Of a stretch of DNA of 64,000 bases, positions 20,322 to 30,190 are shown piece after piece (the first letter of the stretch is position 1; every line of letters begins with the position of its first letter). Source of the DNA: Thioalkalivibrio paradoxus ARh 1 (lineage in GTDB: Bacteria > Pseudomonadota > Gammaproteobacteria > Ectothiorhodospirales > Ectothiorhodospiraceae). Below the pieces are notes generated by a model, which ran no database searches, was not told where the DNA came from, and saw only the letters and a program-made list of their open reading frames with translations. The translations under genes and the position numbers were made by a program. The stretch covers positions 1,648,501 through 1,712,500 of the forward strand of contig NZ_CP007029.1 of NCBI RefSeq assembly GCF_000227685.2, given 5' to 3'.

Positions 20322-21403
20322 TGAGCGGTTCCGGCGAACTCGAGCGGCTGCGGGAGCGCATCGACCGGATCGATGCGCAGATGCTTCGCCTTTTGAACGA
20401 GCGCGCCCGCTGTGCCGAGGAGGTGGCCGCGGTCAAGCGCGATCGGGGCGATCCCGTGTTCTATCGCCCCGAGCGCGAGGCAGAAGTCCTGCGCCAGGTG
20501 CGCGAACGGAACCCTGGGCCCCTGCCCGGCGACGCGGTGGTTCGGCTGTTCCGCGAGATCATGTCGGAATGCCTGGCGCTGGAACAGCCGTTGCAGATCG
20601 CCTATCTGGGGCCTGAGGGCACGTTCACGCATCTGGCGACGCGCAAGCATTTCGGCCAGGCTGCGAGCCTGCTGCCACTGGCGTCGATCGACTCGGTGTT
20701 CCGCGAGGTGGCGTCGGGGCGGGCACAGTTCGGTGTGGTGCCGATCGAGAACAGCACCGAAGGCGTGGTGTCGCACACGGTCGACTGCTTCATGGAATCG
20801 CCGGTGCTGATCTGCGGCGAGGTGATCCTGCCGGTGCAGCACCACCTGCTGTCCTCCAGTTCGCGCCTGGAGGATGTCCGGGTGGTCATGGCCCACCCGC
20901 AGGCCCTGGCCCAGTGCCGGCAGTGGCTGGACCGGCAGCTGCCGGGTGCCGAGCGCCGCCATGCCTCGAGCAACGCGCGGGCGGCGGACGACGCCGCCGG
21001 TGTTCCGGGCGCCGCTGCGATCGCCAGCGAGGTCGCGGCCGAGCGCTACGGGCTGGAGATTCTCGCACGCAACATCGAGGACCGGGGCGACAACACGACC
21101 CGATTCCTGGTGATCGGGAGAATCGACACCGGTCCGACCGGGCGCGACCGCACCTCGATCATGCTCAGTACGGCCAACCGTCCGGGGTCGCTGTTCCGGC
21201 TTCTGAAACCGATTGCCGAGGCCGGCATCAGCCTGACCCGGATCGAATCCCGCCCCTCGCGCTGCGTGAACTGGGAGTACGTGTTCTTCCTCGACCTGAT
21301 CGGGCACCAGCAGGATCCGCCCGTGGCGGCCTGCCTCGAGAAACTGCGCGACAGCGCGGAAATGTTCAGGATCCTGGGGAGCTATCCCCAGGCTGCGACC
21401 TGA
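20321..21403 (+). CDS. pheA: Bifunctional chorismate mutase / prephenate dehydratase
   Basis: A 360-residue P-protein making phenylpyruvate from chorismate. An AroQ-type chorismate mutase domain occupies about residues 5-90 (LRERIDRIDAQMLRLLNERA). A prephenate dehydratase domain runs from about 92 to 270 (AYLGPEGTFTHLA, then the catalytic-Thr segment DNTTRFLVIG). A C-terminal ACT domain follows, with the ESRPSRCVNWEYVFF phenylalanine-sensing motif. The GTG start at 20321 overlaps the serA stop by one base. A longer open frame upstream to 19877 is antisense noise over serA and is not part of the gene. Confidence 0.96.
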   Translation: MSGSGELERLRERIDRIDAQMLRLLNERARCAEEVAAVKRDRGDPVFYRPEREAEVLRQVRERNPGPLPGDAVVRLFREIMSECLALEQPLQIAYLGPEGTFTHLATRKHFGQAASLLPLASIDSVFREVASGRAQFGVVPIENSTEGVVSHTVDCFMESPVLICGEVILPVQHHLLSSSSRLEDVRVVMAHPQALAQCRQWLDRQLPGAERRHASSNARAADDAAGVPGAAAIASEVAAERYGLEILARNIEDRGDNTTRFLVIGRIDTGPTGRDRTSIMLSTANRPGSLFRLLKPIAEAGISLTRIESRPSRCVNWEYVFFLDLIGHQQDPPVAACLEKLRDSAEMFRILGSYPQAAT

Positions 21404-21479
21404 GGCATGAACGACATCCGGATGGCGCATGCGCCGCAGCGCCGGCGAAACCCTTTCCGAATCCTGGGGCACGAAGACG

Positions 21480-22601
21480 ATGACTGACTATGCTTCCCTG
21501 GCCGTCGCGGGCGTGCAGGCGCTCCACCCCTACGAGCCGGGCAAGCCGGTGGCGACGCTGGAGCGCGAGCTGGGCATCCGTGATGCGGTGAAGCTTGCCT
21601 CCAACGAGAATCCGCTGGGTCCGAGCCCGAAAGCGGTTGCGGCGATGCAGGCGGCGCTGGCAGAGGTGCACATCTATCCCGACGGCAACGGCTTTGCACT
21701 GAAACAGGCTTTGGCCGAGCGCCACCGCTTGGCGCCGGAGCAGGTCACGCTCGGCAACGGATCCAACGAAATCCTGGAACTGGTCGCCCGGGCCTGGCTG
21801 GCGCCCGGGCGTAGCGCGGTGTACTCGCGCCATGCGTTCGCGGTCTACCCGCTGGTGGTGCAGGCGGTATCCGCCGACGCGCGCGTCGCCGAGGCCCTGC
21901 CAGCGGGCGCCGATCAGCCGTTCGGCCATGATCTGGGTGCGATGGCGGCGCTGGTGGACGAATCCACGCGGGTGGTCTTCATCGCCAATCCGAACAATCC
22001 GACCGGCACCTGGGTCGGGGCCGCCGAGCTCGAGGCTTTCATCGCCGGCGTTCCGGAACAGACGCTGGTGGTCGTCGACGAAGCCTACGCGGAGTATGTC
22101 GAGGCCGACGGCTATCCGGACACGACGCAATGGGTGGCGCGTTTCCCGAACCTGATCGTGACCCGCACGTTTTCCAAGATCCATGGCCTGGCCGGCCTGC
22201 GGCTCGGGTACTCGGTGTCGTCGCCACCGGTTGCCGAACTGCTCAATCGCGTGCGCCAGCCGTTCAACGTGAATGCGCTGGCGCAGGCCGCCGGTCTTGC
22301 CGCGCTGGCGGATCCGGAGCACGTGCAGGAGAGTGTGCGGACCAACCGCGACGGGCTGCGCCAGGTCGAGGCCGGGCTGCGTGACCGCGGGCTGGGGTTC
22401 ATTCCCTCGGTGGGCAACTTCATCACTTTCGATGTGCGCCAGCCGCCCGGTCCGGTCTACGAGCAGCTGCTGCGCCAGGGTGTGATCGTGCGTCCGGTCG
22501 CCAACTACGGGCTGCCGACGCATCTGCGCGTGACCATTGGCCGGGACGAGGAGAACGCACGCTTCCTGCAGGCGCTGGACGCGGTGCTGGCGGCGGCATG
22601 A
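21480..22601 (+). CDS. hisC: Histidinol-phosphate aminotransferase (HisC-like, aromatic cluster)
   Basis: A 373-residue class I/II PLP aminotransferase. KLASNENPLGPSP and FIANPNNPTGTW bind substrate and cofactor, and the Schiff-base lysine lies in TRTFSKIHGLAGLRLGY (about residue 233). This HisC paralogue sits between pheA and tyrA, so it probably also, or mainly, aminates aromatic 2-oxo acids in phenylalanine and tyrosine synthesis. That role is inferred from context. The start at 21480 gives the homologous N-terminus; an upstream in-frame ATG at 21429 lies in the 76-base pheA-hisC gap. Confidence 0.93.
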   Translation: MTDYASLAVAGVQALHPYEPGKPVATLERELGIRDAVKLASNENPLGPSPKAVAAMQAALAEVHIYPDGNGFALKQALAERHRLAPEQVTLGNGSNEILELVARAWLAPGRSAVYSRHAFAVYPLVVQAVSADARVAEALPAGADQPFGHDLGAMAALVDESTRVVFIANPNNPTGTWVGAAELEAFIAGVPEQTLVVVDEAYAEYVEADGYPDTTQWVARFPNLIVTRTFSKIHGLAGLRLGYSVSSPPVAELLNRVRQPFNVNALAQAAGLAALADPEHVQESVRTNRDGLRQVEAGLRDRGLGFIPSVGNFITFDVRQPPGPVYEQLLRQGVIVRPVANYGLPTHLRVTIGRDEENARFLQALDAVLAAA

Positions 22602-23479
22602 TTCAGCGCCTGGTCATCTTCGGTGTCGGGCTGATCGGCGGCTCGCTCGCGCTGGCATTGCGTGAGGCCGGGGCCGTAGGCGAAGTCGTCGGCTGTTCGC
22701 GCAATCCGGCCAACCTGGAGGAGGCGCAGCGTCTCGGCGTGATCGACCGCTGGACGACCGATCCGGTCGAGGCCTGCCGTGACGCGGACGTGGGCGTGCT
22801 GGCGGTGCCCCTGGGTTCGATGCAGGGCCTGGCCGCGGCGCTGGCCGGCCACTGGCCGAAGGACGCGCTGCTGACCGACGTGGGCAGCAGCAAGCAGGCG
22901 GTGATCGAGGCGGTGCGTTCCGGATTCGGACAGCTGCCGCGTAACTTCGTGGCCGGGCATCCGATCGCCGGAACCGAGAAGAGCGGCGTCGCCGCCGCGT
23001 TCCCCAGCCTGTTCCGGAACCGGCTGGTGATCCTGACTCCGGCGGATGAGACCAACCCGATCGCGGCCGACCGAATCGGGTCAATGTGGCGCGCGGCCGG
23101 GGCCCGGGTCGAGTTCATGACGCCGGCGCATCACGACCACGTATTGGCCGCCACCAGCCATTTGCCGCACGTGCTGGCTTACGCTCTGGTCGAGTCGCTG
23201 GCGCGGCGCAGCGAAAGCGACGAGATTTTCCACTACGCCGCCGGCGGGTTCCGCGATTTCACGCGTATCGCCTCGAGCGACCCGGTGGTCTGGCGCGATA
23301 TCTGCGTGGCCAACCGGGACGCGATCCTCGATGTGCTGGAGCGTTTCCAGCGCGATCTGGACAGCCTGCGCGAGGTGATCGTTCGGGGCGACGCACCGAC
23401 CCTCGAGGCGCGTTTCAGGTATGCGAAACAGGCGCGCGACCGCTTCAGCGAAAAAATGCAAGTACAACTGGACCAGTGA
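22598..23479 (+). CDS. tyrA: Prephenate/arogenate dehydrogenase
   Basis: A 293-residue monofunctional TyrA-type dehydrogenase. The N-terminal NAD(P)-binding motif is FGVGLIGGSLALAL. The DVGSSKQAV, GHPIAGTEKSG and HHDHVLAATSHLPHVLAYAL segments form the active-site region, including the conserved His. It converts prephenate (or arogenate) toward tyrosine. The ATGA overlap with hisC fixes the start, and only four bases separate it from aroA. There is no fused chorismate mutase and no ACT domain. Confidence 0.95.
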   Translation: MIQRLVIFGVGLIGGSLALALREAGAVGEVVGCSRNPANLEEAQRLGVIDRWTTDPVEACRDADVGVLAVPLGSMQGLAAALAGHWPKDALLTDVGSSKQAVIEAVRSGFGQLPRNFVAGHPIAGTEKSGVAAAFPSLFRNRLVILTPADETNPIAADRIGSMWRAAGARVEFMTPAHHDHVLAATSHLPHVLAYALVESLARRSESDEIFHYAAGGFRDFTRIASSDPVVWRDICVANRDAILDVLERFQRDLDSLREVIVRGDAPTLEARFRYAKQARDRFSEKMQVQLDQ

Positions 23480-23483
23480 TCCC

Positions 23484-24791
23484 ATGACATCGACCTTTCA
23501 TCTCGCCCCCGGCGGATCCTTGCGCGGCAACCTGCGCGTTCCGGGCGACAAGTCCATCTCCCATCGCTCGATCATGCTCGGGGCACTGGCCGAGGGCCGC
23601 ACGACGGTCACCGGGTTTCTCGACGGCGCCGACTGCCTGGCGACGCTCGCAGCATTCCAGGCGATGGGGGTGCCGATCGAACGGCCGGAGCCGAACACGG
23701 TGATCCTCGACGGCGTGGGCCTGAACGGGTTGCGTGCGCCGTCGGGTCCGCTGGACATGGGCAATTCGGGCACCGCGATGCGCCTGCTCTGCGGCGTGCT
23801 CGCGGGCCAGGCGTTCGACAGCGAACTGGTGGGCGATGCCTCGCTGAGCCGGCGCCCGATGCGTCGGGTGACCGCGCCGCTGGCGACCATGGGCGCCCGA
23901 ATCGACACCAGCGAGCAGGGCACGCCACCGTTGCGGGTGCATGGTGGCCAGCGCTTGCATGGCGAGCATCACAGGCTCGAAGTGGCCAGTGCTCAGGTCA
24001 AGTCGGCCCTGCTGCTGGCCGGGCTCTGGAGCGAGGGCGAGACCTGCGTGACCGAGCCCGCGCCGACCCGGGATCATACCGAGCGGATGCTCGCCGGCTT
24101 TGGCTACGAGCTGCGCCAGCACGACCGTACCGCCTGTCTGAGCGGCGGCGGCCGCCTGTCCGCCTGCGCAGTCGATGTTCCCGCCGACATCTCCTCGGCT
24201 GCGTTCTTCCTCGTCGGTGCGAGCATTGCCCAGGGGTCGGACCTGATCCTGCATCACGTCGGCGTGAATCCGACGCGGACCGGGGTCATCGACATCCTGC
24301 GCCTGATGGGCGCGTCGATCGAGGTGCTCGACCGCCGCGAAATCGGCGGCGAGCCGGTGGCCGACCTGCACGTGCGCTGGGCGCCGCTGCGCGGCATCGC
24401 GATCCCCGAGGAGCTGGTGCCGCTGGCGATCGACGAGTTCCCGGCGCTGTTCATCGCGGCGGCATGCGCGGAGGGCGAAACGGTGCTCACCGGCGCGAGC
24501 GAACTGCGGGTCAAGGAAAGCGACCGCATACAGGTGATGGCCGATGGGCTCGCCGCACTCGGCGTGGAATCCGAGGTGCGGCCCGACGGAATCCGCATCC
24601 AGGGGCGGGAGTCGCTCGGCGGCGGCGCGGTCCAGAGCCACGGAGATCACCGGATCTCGATGTCGTTCGCGATGGCCGCGCTTCGGGCGACCGGGCCGGT
24701 CGTGGTGCACGACTGCGCGAACGTCGCGACCTCGTTTCCCGGCTTCCCCGAACTGGCCCGCGGCGCAGGCCTCGCGATCACCGTGGCATGA
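23484..24791 (+). CDS. aroA: 3-phosphoshikimate 1-carboxyvinyltransferase (EPSP synthase)
   Basis: A 435-residue enzyme joining shikimate-3-phosphate and PEP in the shikimate pathway. Motifs in order: PGDKSISHRS near residue 19, MGNSGTAMRLL near 93, MRRVTAPL, ASAQVKSALLLAGL, NPTRTGVIDILR, RVKESDRIQVMA and the terminal TSFPGFPELARG. The overall pattern resembles class II enzymes (Bacillus and CP4 types) more than E. coli AroA, though the glycine in NSGT is retained. The start at 23484 follows the tyrA stop by four bases. It overlaps cmk by four bases (ATGA). Confidence 0.96.
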   Translation: MTSTFHLAPGGSLRGNLRVPGDKSISHRSIMLGALAEGRTTVTGFLDGADCLATLAAFQAMGVPIERPEPNTVILDGVGLNGLRAPSGPLDMGNSGTAMRLLCGVLAGQAFDSELVGDASLSRRPMRRVTAPLATMGARIDTSEQGTPPLRVHGGQRLHGEHHRLEVASAQVKSALLLAGLWSEGETCVTEPAPTRDHTERMLAGFGYELRQHDRTACLSGGGRLSACAVDVPADISSAAFFLVGASIAQGSDLILHHVGVNPTRTGVIDILRLMGASIEVLDRREIGGEPVADLHVRWAPLRGIAIPEELVPLAIDEFPALFIAAACAEGETVLTGASELRVKESDRIQVMADGLAALGVESEVRPDGIRIQGRESLGGGAVQSHGDHRISMSFAMAALRATGPVVVHDCANVATSFPGFPELARGAGLAITVA

Positions 24792-25477
24792 TTCCGGTTC
24801 TGGCGATCGATGGGCCCGGCGGCTCGGGCAAGGGCACGGTCAGCAAGCGCCTGGCACAGGCGCTCGGCTGGCATCTGCTGGACAGCGGTGCGCTGTACCG
24901 GCTGGTCGGTCTGGCGGCACGCAACCGCGGAATCGACCTTGCAAACGAAGCGCAAGTATCGGAACTGGCGGAACAACTGGATTGCCGGTTCGCGGTACCC
25001 GAGAACGGCGAACTGGTCCGGACCTGGCTCGACGGCGAGTGCGTCGACGATCGGCTGCGCACCGAGTCCGCCGGCGCGGATGCCTCGGTGGTGGCCGCGC
25101 TGCCGGCGGTCCGGACTGCGCTGCTGGCGCGCCAACGGGCGTTTGCCCGGCCACCCGGGCTGGTCGCGGACGGGCGCGACATGGGCACGGTGGTGTTTCC
25201 CGCTGCGACCCTGAAGGTGTTCCTGACCGCCAGTGCCGAGGAGCGGGCAAGACGGCGGTACAAGCAGTTGATGGAACAAGGACTTAGTGCTAACCTTCGC
25301 GCCCTTCAGGAAGAAATGGAGGCGCGGGACCGCCGCGACGCCGAGCGCGCGGCTGCGCCGCTGAAGCCGGCAGCGGACGCCTGGGTTCTGGATTGCACCG
25401 ATGTCGGGATCGAAACGGTGGTGTCCATGATCCAGGAACGCCTGAAGCAAGCGCTGTCAACCGCCGATATGCGGTAG
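24788..25477 (+). CDS. cmk: Cytidylate kinase
   Basis: A 229-residue kinase phosphorylating CMP and dCMP. The P-loop is [18 protein letters not shown] at residues 6-23, followed by [15 protein letters not shown], the [11 protein letters not shown] motif and the LID segment [13 protein letters not shown]. The start is set by the ATGA overlap with aroA. Order aroA-cmk-rpsA-ihfB is conserved across gammaproteobacteria. Confidence 0.97.
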   Translation: MIPVLAIDGPGGSGKGTVSKRLAQALGWHLLDSGALYRLVGLAARNRGIDLANEAQVSELAEQLDCRFAVPENGELVRTWLDGECVDDRLRTESAGADASVVAALPAVRTALLARQRAFARPPGLVADGRDMGTVVFPAATLKVFLTASAEERARRRYKQLMEQGLSANLRALQEEMEARDRRDAERAAAPLKPAADAWVLDCTDVGIETVVSMIQERLKQALSTADMR

Positions 25478-25581
25478 ATCAACAAGCTGTATCCGTTCCC
25501 GCAGATGCGGGGTGTGTTCAATCCAAGCCCGGCTGCGGCATGCCGCTGCAGACCGTTCCAAATCACAGGTTCAACAAATCC

Positions 25582-27255
25582 ATGACCGAAAGTTTTGCGC
25601 AACTGCTCGAAGAGAGCATGGCCTACACCCAGATGCAGCCGGGTGCAATCCTCAGTGCCACCGTCATCGACGTCGGGCCTGACGTCGTCCTCGTCAACGC
25701 CGGTCTGAAGTCCGAAGGCGTAATCCCCACCGAGCAGTTCATGAACGAGCGCGGGGAACTCGAGGTCAAGGTCGGTGATGTGGTCGAGGTCGCGCTGGAG
25801 ACCCCCGAGGACGGCTTCGGCGAAACCCGCATGTCGCGTGAGAAGGCCAAGCGCGCGAAGGCCTGGGATCGGCTGGAACACGCGATGGAGGAAGAAACCT
25901 ACGTCGTGGGCCAGATTTCCGGCAAGGTCAAGGGCGGGTATACCGTCGAACTCGGCGACATCCGTGCGTTCCTGCCGGGCTCGCTGGTGGACGTGCGTCC
26001 GGTGCGCGATACCGCGTACCTGGAGGGCAAGGAGCTGGAGTTCAAGCTGATCAAGCTGGATCGGCGCCGCAACAACGTGGTCGTGTCCCGCCGTGCTGTT
26101 GTCGAGCAGGAATACAGCGCCGAACGCGAGGAACTTCTCAAGAACCTGCAGGAAGGCATTGTCGTCAAGGGTATCGTCAAGAACCTGACCGACTACGGCG
26201 CGTTCCTGGATCTGGGCGGCATCGATGGCCTGCTGCACATCACCGACATGGCCTGGAAGCGGGTCAAGCATCCGTCGGACGTGGTCAACATCGGCGACGA
26301 GGTCGATGTGAAGGTGCTGAAGTTCGACCGCGAGCGGATGCGTGTCTCGCTGGGCCTGAAGCAGCTCGGTGAGGACCCGTGGGAGAACATCGCTCGCCGT
26401 TACCCGACCGGAACGCGCATCTTTGGCCGCGTGACCAACATCACCGACTACGGCTGCTTCGTCGAGATCGAGGACGGCGTCGAAGGGCTGGTGCACGTGT
26501 CGGAAATGGACTGGACCAACAAGAACGTGAATCCGGGCAAGGCTGTGGCGATCGGCGACGAGGTCGAGGTGATGATTCTCGATCTGGACGAGGAGCGCCG
26601 CCGCATTTCGCTGGGCATGAAGCAGTGCCAGGCGAACCCCTGGGAGGACTTCGCGGCCAACCACAACCGTGGCGAGAAGGTTCGCGGCACGATCAAGTCG
26701 ATCACCGACTTCGGCGTGTTCGTCGGCCTGGACGGCGGTATCGACGGGCTGATCCACTTGTCCGACCTGTCCTGGCAGCAGCCGGGTGAAGAGGCGATCC
26801 GCAACTTCAAGAAGGGCGACGAGGTCGAGGCGGTGGTGCTTTCGGTGGATCCCGAGCGCGAGCGCATCTCGCTGGGACTGAAGCAACTGGACCGCGACCC
26901 GTTCTCGAGTTTCGTCGCCGAGCATGCCAAGGGCAGTATCGTCTCGGGTGTGGTGAAGGAAGTGGACGCCAAGGCCGCGGTGGTCGAACTGGCCGACGGC
27001 ATCGACGGCATCCTGCGTGCCGCCGACATCTCGCGGGATCGCGTCGAGGATGCGCGCACGGTGCTGAGCGTCGGCGACCAGGTCGAAGCCAAGTTCATGG
27101 GCGTCGACAAGAAGACCCGGGCCATCAGCCTGTCGATCAAGGCCAAGGACGTTCAGGAAGAGGCCGAGATCATGCAGGATTATTCGAGTTCGGCGGCCAC
27201 CACCTCGCTGGGTGCGCTGTTGAAGGAGAAGATGGGCGGCGGCAGGAGCGACTGA
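25582..27255 (+). CDS. rpsA: 30S ribosomal protein S1
   Basis: A 557-residue protein, exactly the E. coli S1 length, with six consecutive S1 RNA-binding domains (first two bind the ribosome, the rest bind mRNA). It starts [12 protein letters not shown] and repeats motifs such as [32 protein letters not shown] and [18 protein letters not shown]. No strong Shine-Dalgarno precedes the ATG at 25582 (the upstream sequence is AGGTTCAACAAATCC), consistent with the SD-poor, self-regulated rpsA leader known in E. coli. The 104-base gap after cmk probably holds its promoter. Confidence 0.98.
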   Translation: MTESFAQLLEESMAYTQMQPGAILSATVIDVGPDVVLVNAGLKSEGVIPTEQFMNERGELEVKVGDVVEVALETPEDGFGETRMSREKAKRAKAWDRLEHAMEEETYVVGQISGKVKGGYTVELGDIRAFLPGSLVDVRPVRDTAYLEGKELEFKLIKLDRRRNNVVVSRRAVVEQEYSAEREELLKNLQEGIVVKGIVKNLTDYGAFLDLGGIDGLLHITDMAWKRVKHPSDVVNIGDEVDVKVLKFDRERMRVSLGLKQLGEDPWENIARRYPTGTRIFGRVTNITDYGCFVEIEDGVEGLVHVSEMDWTNKNVNPGKAVAIGDEVEVMILDLDEERRRISLGMKQCQANPWEDFAANHNRGEKVRGTIKSITDFGVFVGLDGGIDGLIHLSDLSWQQPGEEAIRNFKKGDEVEAVVLSVDPERERISLGLKQLDRDPFSSFVAEHAKGSIVSGVVKEVDAKAAVVELADGIDGILRAADISRDRVEDARTVLSVGDQVEAKFMGVDKKTRAISLSIKAKDVQEEAEIMQDYSSSAATTSLGALLKEKMGGGRSD

Positions 27256-27320
27256 CCCTGGTCGGCGCTCGGCCCCGGTGGGGGGAGGCTGCGGCCACCC
27301 TCCACCGGCCCGCCAGGTTC

Positions 27321-27366
27321 GCCGCCCCGGTGCTCGGTGCACCGGGGCGGCACGGGCAGTGCCCGT
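27321..27366. repeat. Two consecutive GC hairpins between rpsA and ihfB
   Basis: A perfect 13-base inverted repeat, GCCGCCCCGGTGC, at 27321-27333 pairs with 27339-27351 across a five-base loop. A second stem of six bases (ACGGGC/GCCCGT, 27352-27366) follows directly. There is no T tract, so it does not look like an intrinsic terminator for rpsA. It may protect the rpsA 3' end or attenuate read-through into ihfB. Confidence 0.6.
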
Positions 27367-27478
27367 CCCCCCGGTGGGAACGGACAACCACGACCAGATA
27401 TCGGCAAGCCGGCAGCGAACCGGCACGGCCTGCGTTTCAAGGCCTTCCGAAAACGAAGAACACCGCAAGGGGGGTGGC

Positions 27479-27778
27479 ATGACCAAGTCGGAGTTGATCG
27501 AACGGCTCGCGGAAAAGACTCCCCATCTGCCCGCCAAGGACGTCGAACTCTGTGTGAAGGCGGTGCTTGAGCGCATGAGCCAGGCCCTCGCCCATGGCGA
27601 CCGGGTGGAGATCCGCGGCTTCGGCAGTTTCTCGCTGCATTTTCGTCCACCGCGGATCGGCCGCAACCCGAAGACCGGCAAGGGCGTGGCGCTCGCAGGC
27701 AAACATGTCCCGCATTTCAAGCCAGGCAAGGAGTTGCGGGAACGCGTAAACCAGGCCTTCGTGCAATCGGACCCGTGA
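27479..27778 (+). CDS. ihfB: Integration host factor subunit beta
   Basis: A 99-residue HU/IHF-family DNA-bending protein. It starts [13 protein letters not shown], carries [22 protein letters not shown] with the DNA-intercalating proline arm, and ends [12 protein letters not shown]. An AAGGGGGG ribosome site lies just upstream of the ATG at 27479. It sits downstream of rpsA as in most gammaproteobacteria. An upstream in-frame ATG at 27278 would add a Pro/Gly-rich tail covering the hairpin region and is rejected. Confidence 0.97.
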   Translation: MTKSELIERLAEKTPHLPAKDVELCVKAVLERMSQALAHGDRVEIRGFGSFSLHFRPPRIGRNPKTGKGVALAGKHVPHFKPGKELRERVNQAFVQSDP

Positions 27779-27785
27779 TGCGCGC

Positions 27786-28994
27786 ATGAGCGTGCACTGG
27801 CTGCTGCTGTTGTTGCCGGTCGCGGCCGCCAGCGGGTGGGTGGCTGCACGCTATTCGTCTCTGGGGCGGGACGTTCGGCGGGAGCCGCCGCTCGATCGCT
27901 ACCTGGAGGGTGTACGCTATCTGCTGGACGATCAGACCGATCGTGCGCTGCAGGCGTTCATCGAAGTGGTCGAGATCGACCACGAGACCTTTGAGACGCA
28001 CCTGATTCTCGGCCGCCTGTTCCGGCGCCGCGGCGAGATGGATCGGGCGATCCGGATCCACCAGAATCTCGCGGCGCGCCCGACGCTCACGGATGCGCAG
28101 CGTGCGCGTGCGAGCTACGAGGTCGGGCGCGACTTCCTGCTCGCGGGCGTGCTGGACCGGGCCGAGGCAGTGTTCCGGGAACTCGTCGATTCCCCGTCGG
28201 TGGGTGTATCGGCACTGGAAGGCTTGCGCAGCGTGTACGAGACGCAGCGCGACTGGGTGCACGCGGTGGAGGCAGGGTTGCGGCTGAAGGCGCTCGGGGT
28301 GGCGTCCGAGGTGCTGCACATCGCCCACTACGAGTGCGAACTCGCGTTGCTCGAACTCGAACAGGATCGGCCGGACCGCGCGTTGTCGCACGTCGACCGG
28401 GCGCTGGACTACTGCCCCGGCCTGTCCCGGGCGCTGTTGCTGCGGGCGGAGGTCGCGGAGCGGAACGGCGATGTCGCGTTGTCGATCCGGCTGGGACGCG
28501 AAGCCATCGAGCGGACCCCGGCGCTGGCGACGTTGGTGGTGCCGAAGCTGGAGCGGCTGCACCTGAATTCGGGGCGGCCCGATGCGACCGCGAGCCTGGA
28601 GGACACCCTGCAGGCGCTTGCGAGCACGCACAAGATCACGGTGGCCAGCATCGCGCTGATGCGCCTGTATCGACGCACCAATCGCCTCGACGAGGCGTTG
28701 ACCCAACTGCAGCGCATTCTGGCCCAGCGTCCGGTGCCGACCTCCGGTCTGCTCGAGGCCGTGCGCTGGATGAAGATCCTCCCCGCGGTGCATACCTACA
28801 GTGGCGAGTTCGCGGCATTCGAGAAGGCATTGATGGACCAGTTGCGCAGCCAGCCGCTGTACCAGTGCAGCAACTGCGGGTACCAGGGGCGGGCCCATGT
28901 CTGGCAATGCCCCAGCTGCCGGCGCTGGGATACGCTGCGCGGCATCGATCTCGACCTTGACCAGCCAACGAACCAGACATTCGATACACCATGA
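27786..28994 (+). CDS. lapB: Lipopolysaccharide assembly protein LapB
   Basis: A 402-residue inner-membrane TPR protein. A single N-terminal membrane helix (about residues 3-20) is followed by at least six TPR-like repeats facing the cytoplasm. A C-terminal rubredoxin-type metal site has two pairs of cysteines (YQCSNCGYQ and WQCPSCRRW). In E. coli LapB regulates FtsH-dependent turnover of LpxC and so LPS synthesis. It starts eight bases after ihfB. The lapA (DUF1049) gene that usually separates them is absent. It overlaps pyrF by four bases. Confidence 0.94.
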   Translation: MSVHWLLLLLPVAAASGWVAARYSSLGRDVRREPPLDRYLEGVRYLLDDQTDRALQAFIEVVEIDHETFETHLILGRLFRRRGEMDRAIRIHQNLAARPTLTDAQRARASYEVGRDFLLAGVLDRAEAVFRELVDSPSVGVSALEGLRSVYETQRDWVHAVEAGLRLKALGVASEVLHIAHYECELALLELEQDRPDRALSHVDRALDYCPGLSRALLLRAEVAERNGDVALSIRLGREAIERTPALATLVVPKLERLHLNSGRPDATASLEDTLQALASTHKITVASIALMRLYRRTNRLDEALTQLQRILAQRPVPTSGLLEAVRWMKILPAVHTYSGEFAAFEKALMDQLRSQPLYQCSNCGYQGRAHVWQCPSCRRWDTLRGIDLDLDQPTNQTFDTP

Positions 28995-29731
28995 GCGCAA
29001 CCATGCGGGACGGAACGCAGCCATCGGATCCCAGGCTGATCGTGGCGCTGGATTTTCCCGATGCCAGGGCCGCAACAGGCCTGGCGACTCGCCTGGATCC
29101 CGGGCACTGCGCGGTCAAGGTGGGCTTCGAACTGTTCGTTGCCGAGGGACCGGCGCTGGTGGAACGCCTGCAGGAAATGGGCTTCCGGGTGTTTCTGGAC
29201 CTGAAATTCCACGATATTCCGAATACGGTGGCCGCCGCCTGCCGGGCGGCCGCGCGGCTGGGTGTCTGGATGCTCAACGTGCATGCCGGGGGCGGGCTGG
29301 AAATGATGCGCTCCGCGCTCGAAGGCGTGCGTGCCGTCGCGCCGCAAAGTCGGCTGATCGCAGTGACCGTGCTGACGGCCAGCGACGCTGCCACGCTGCG
29401 GTCGGTCGGGATCGACCGAAGCCCCGACGAACAGGTGCTGTGGCTCGCGGATCTCGCGATCGCGCAGGCCGGGCTGGACGGGTTGGTCTGCTCGGCATTG
29501 GAAGCCGAGCGGCTGCGCCGGGCGCTGGGTCCGGACCCGTGGCTGGTGACTCCGGGCATTCGGCCCGCCGGTGCCGGCGTCGACGACCAGAAACGCATTG
29601 CGACACCGGCCGCTGCGATCCGCGCCGGGGCCTCGCATCTGGTAGTGGGTCGTCCGATCAGCCGGGCGCCGGATCCGGCGCTGGCCGCGGCCCGGCTGCT
29701 CGCCGAGATCGAATCCGCCTCCGGGGGCTGA
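28991..29731 (+). CDS. pyrF: Orotidine 5'-phosphate decarboxylase
   Basis: A 246-residue TIM-barrel enzyme for the last step of UMP synthesis. The core catalytic motif is [13 protein letters not shown] (Lys and Asp pair), preceded by [10 protein letters not shown] and VKVGFELF. The phosphate-binding end has VTPGIRP and [10 protein letters not shown]. The start overlaps the lapB stop (ATGA); a second ATG four codons in could also serve. Linkage to lapB is conserved in gammaproteobacteria. Confidence 0.97.
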   Translation: MSATMRDGTQPSDPRLIVALDFPDARAATGLATRLDPGHCAVKVGFELFVAEGPALVERLQEMGFRVFLDLKFHDIPNTVAAACRAAARLGVWMLNVHAGGGLEMMRSALEGVRAVAPQSRLIAVTVLTASDAATLRSVGIDRSPDEQVLWLADLAIAQAGLDGLVCSALEAERLRRALGPDPWLVTPGIRPAGAGVDDQKRIATPAAAIRAGASHLVVGRPISRAPDPALAAARLLAEIESASGG

Positions 29732-29810
29732 TACGGCCGCGCGATCTGCGCGTTCACGCTCGGTTCCGTTTCAGGGGTGGTAGCCGAGCGCCGCGCCGGT
29801 TAGGATGTCT

Positions 29811-29833
29811 GCGGTGCCGGGGATCGGCACCGC
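29811..29833. repeat. 9-bp GC hairpin between pyrF and comEA-like gene
   Basis: GCGGTGCCG at 29811-29819 pairs perfectly with 29825-29833 around a five-base loop. It is followed by CCGTTTG rather than a run of T, so it is at best a weak terminator for the gyrA-pyrF block. Confidence 0.4.
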
Positions 29834-29864
29834 CCGTTTGAACCATGACATGGAGGTTGTACCC

Positions 29865-30125
29865 ATGAAGAAGCGCTTTGCTGTCGTTCTGGTCCTGCTG
29901 TCCCTCTGCCTGCCGGTGGCCTGGGCCTCCGGTCCGGTAAACCCCAACACGGCCTCGGTCGAGGAGCTGTCCCAGCTCACCAACATCGGGCCGGCCAAGG
30001 CACAGGCGATCGTTGCCGACCGGGAAGAGAACGGACCGTTTCGTTCGGTCCAGGAACTTACCCGGGTGAGCGGGATCGGCGAACGCACGGTGGAGATGAA
30101 TCTGGATCGGATCCAGCTCGACTAA
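29865..30125 (+). CDS. Small exported helix-hairpin-helix (ComEA-like) protein
   Basis: An 86-residue protein with a signal peptide ([22 protein letters not shown]) and a mature part made almost entirely of a paired helix-hairpin-helix domain: [21 protein letters not shown] and [14 protein letters not shown]. This is the ComEA DNA-binding module without the membrane anchor seen in Bacillus, as in many gammaproteobacterial ComEA proteins. A periplasmic role in DNA uptake together with ComEC is plausible. GGAGG at 29852-29856 fixes the start; an in-frame ATG at 29805 has no ribosome site. Confidence 0.88.
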   Translation: MKKRFAVVLVLLSLCLPVAWASGPVNPNTASVEELSQLTNIGPAKAQAIVADREENGPFRSVQELTRVSGIGERTVEMNLDRIQLD

Positions 30126-30135
30126 AGCGTGGCCG

Positions 30136-30163
30136 GGCCGGGGTCTTCACGGAGGCCCCGGCC
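30136..30163. repeat. 8-bp hairpin after the comEA-like gene
   Basis: GGCCGGGG at 30136-30143 pairs with CCCCGGCC at 30156-30163 around a 12-base loop, ten bases after the stop codon. No T tract follows. It may end or stabilise the comEA-like transcript. Confidence 0.35.
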
Positions 30164-30190
30164 TCTGGCGGACAATCGCGTGGAGGGAGA

